This document shows positions 62,619 to 64,000 of a stretch of 64,000 nucleotides of DNA, one piece after another. The position numbers and the translations under genes were made by a program. The stretch lies in NCBI RefSeq assembly GCF_025515305.1, contig NZ_JAOPHT010000004.1, forward strand, positions 186,001 to 250,000, read 5' to 3'. The DNA comes from Roseicyclus sediminis (GTDB lineage: Bacteria > Pseudomonadota > Alphaproteobacteria > Rhodobacterales > Rhodobacteraceae). Position 1 is the first letter of the stretch. The number at the start of each line of letters is the position of its first letter. The notes under the pieces were generated by a model. That model saw only the letters and a program-made list of their open reading frames with translations, searched no databases and was not told where the DNA came from.

Positions 62619-63326
62619 ATGCTCATCGTCGCGCCCGACACGATCGCCAATGCCGGCGTACTGGAGACCCGGTCGCTGCCGAAGAAGTTTCTCGGCCGCG
62701 TTCAACTCGTGCCGAGGCGCGGGGGGATCGGCCTCTGGGCGCGGTTCATCCTCGAGATGCAACTTGTCCGCTACCTCTCGGCGCTGATCCCCTTCATGAT
62801 CATTCCCTTCATGTCCTATGACCTCGCGCTTCCGGTGACGCAGGCGCCACTTGCCATGCTGGTCGTGATCGCGCTGGTGGAACTGAAGGTCCTGCGCCTC
62901 TCGCCCCGCGCGCGCGAGCGGCTGATGTCCGAGGACGAGGCCGCGCGGCGCGTCGACGCCTTCGCCTTCCGTGCGAAGGGCGCGCTGCGGCGGATCGCGG
63001 CGCGCAAGGACCTGCGGGAGGGAGAGATCATGCTGGTGCTGGAACAGTCCGAACTTGCCCGCGTGGCGCCGCTGACGCTGGTCTCGGTCCAGACGGCGAT
63101 CCCCGAGCCGCATGTCGTGAACCTCGATGCGGGCGACCGCGCGATCCTCGACGAGATGCTGTTCGACGCGGACCTGACCGAGCGGATGCTTCATGCCGCG
63201 AACCTGCGGCAGGACAAGGTGATCCGCGAAGTGAAGATCGAGACGCGCGGCGTGTCCGCCCATGCCCGCCTTGCCGCCTGGATGGAGCAGAACGGCCAGG
63301 GCGCTCCGGAACCGGCGGGGGCCTGA
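62619..63326 (+). CDS. Uncharacterised membrane-associated protein upstream of a MoxR-type ATPase
   Basis: A 235-aa protein that I do not recognise. A hydrophobic hairpin occupies about residues 50-85 (YLSALIPFMIIPFMSYDLAL, then LAMLVVIALVELKVL). The remaining C-terminal part is soluble and helical, with EIMLVLEQSELARVAPLTLVSVQ. GAAAGG lies just upstream of the ATG at 62619. It precedes the MoxR-type gene by 4 bp on the same strand, so the two probably work together. Confidence 0.55.
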   Translation: MLIVAPDTIANAGVLETRSLPKKFLGRVQLVPRRGGIGLWARFILEMQLVRYLSALIPFMIIPFMSYDLALPVTQAPLAMLVVIALVELKVLRLSPRARERLMSEDEAARRVDAFAFRAKGALRRIAARKDLREGEIMLVLEQSELARVAPLTLVSVQTAIPEPHVVNLDAGDRAILDEMLFDADLTERMLHAANLRQDKVIREVKIETRGVSAHARLAAWMEQNGQGAPEPAGA

Positions 63327-63330
63327 GGCG

Positions 63331-64000
63331 ATGGCAGTCAATGCGCGCGCGATCTCGGCGGGAGAGGCGCTGAAGGTTCTGGAACAGGGCTGGGAGGCGC
63401 AGGCGGCGGGCGCCCTTACGGCAAGCTGGATGCTCCACGGCCGCCCCGGCGTCGGCAAGACGGAGCTTGTCCAGACGCTCGCCGCGCGAAAGGGCGCGGA
63501 GCTTTACGACCTCCGCCTCACGACGATCGAGCCGCAGGACCTGCGGGGGCTGCCCTTCTACGACCACGACACGGGCCGCACCGTCTGGTACCGGCCGGAG
63601 GACCTGCCAGACGATCCCGCGCGCCCGGCGATCCTGTTTCTCGACGAACTGACCGCCGCCGCGCCGACGCTCCAGCCGACGGTGTATGGTCTGTTGCAGG
63701 AACGCCGGGTGGGCCGCCACCGCCTGCCCGACGGCGTCTTCATCGTGGCGGCGGGCAACACCGTCGAGGACGGGGCCATCGCCTACGAGATGGGCACCGC
63801 GCTGTCGGACCGGCTGATCCACATGATCGTTCAGGCCGATGCCGAGGACTGGTTGAAGAGCTATGCGCCGGGGGCGGGCATCCACCCGACGGTCGCGGCA
63901 TTCCTCCGGACCCGGCCCGACCTTCTGGAAACGACCGAGGAGTCGCTCCGGCGCGGCCATGCCATCGCCTGCACGCCGCGAAGCTGGACACGGGTGAGCG
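63331..64000 (+). CDS. MoxR-type AAA+ ATPase, 3' end outside the window
   Basis: The first 223 codons of an AAA+ ATPase. Walker A is GRPGVGKT (residues 37-44) and Walker B is ILFLDEL (101-107), followed by FIVAAGN (sensor 1). The overall layout fits MoxR/RavA-like chaperones, which normally work with VWA-domain proteins encoded downstream. The VWA partner would lie past the window edge. It starts 4 bp after an unknown membrane protein gene. Confidence 0.83.
   Translation, partial: MAVNARAISAGEALKVLEQGWEAQAAGALTASWMLHGRPGVGKTELVQTLAARKGAELYDLRLTTIEPQDLRGLPFYDHDTGRTVWYRPEDLPDDPARPAILFLDELTAAAPTLQPTVYGLLQERRVGRHRLPDGVFIVAAGNTVEDGAIAYEMGTALSDRLIHMIVQADAEDWLKSYAPGAGIHPTVAAFLRTRPDLLETTEESLRRGHAIACTPRSWTRVS

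Overview
The window is high-GC DNA packed with genes that commonly overlap start-to-stop (ATGA). Its contents point to an alphaproteobacterium of the Rhodobacteraceae/Roseobacter type: an oxyR-katG divergent pair, serine-cycle and C5-dicarboxylyl-CoA genes (sgaA, mcl, mtkAB, meh, mct), an mgs/glx-type glutamate-synthase cluster, an acdS/acdR pair and many small catabolic operons each with a local regulator. It reads as ordinary chromosome or chromid. I saw no rRNA, tRNA, CRISPR array, transposase or phage gene.

Layout. 1-1624: the end of a diaminopropionate ammonia-lyase-like gene and a fructosamine-kinase-family gene. 1627-5653: ACC deaminase (acdS), an AceE/MdeB-like ThDP enzyme and a divergent Lrp regulator (acdR). 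5747-10716: an XRE-cupin regulator, then glxB/mgsA, glxC/mgsB, glxD/mgsC and a GlnT/GmaS-type ligase. 10713-13961: a membrane protein, an NAD(P)-binding protein, a small protein, a lipoprotein and an AraC regulator. 14277-23195: an eight-gene, nearly gap-free operon with a Ser/Thr kinase, an FHA protein, a PP2C phosphatase, a P-loop-less pseudo-GTPase, two dynamin-like GTPases and two uncharacterised proteins. This is the most novel block. 23189-26441: oxyR/katG. 26610-29156: a membrane protein, Tat-exported MsrB, a WYL regulator preceded by a 26-bp tandem repeat, and a RidA-type protein.

29188-42199: a sugar or polyol catabolic locus with four Gfo/Idh/MocA oxidoreductases, a SIS-domain protein, a complete sugar ABC transporter, a TIM-barrel isomerase, an SDR, and a LacI regulator flanked by two clear LacI-type operators. 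42226-46400: an SDR, a PanB paralogue, a Rieske ferredoxin and a membrane desaturase-like oxygenase, divergent from a second LacI regulator. 46404-49258: envelope glycosyltransferase genes. 49351-57350: a ScfR-family regulator facing sgaA-mcl-mtkAB-meh-mct. These genes join the serine cycle to cleavage of mesaconyl-CoA into acetyl-CoA and pyruvate. 57469-60890: a hydantoinase operon. 61106-64000: a phosphohexomutase and the start of an operon with an unknown membrane protein and a MoxR-type ATPase, cut by the window edge.

Overall the region combines assimilation of C1, C2 and C5 units, amino acids and sugars with one regulated GTPase system of unknown purpose.
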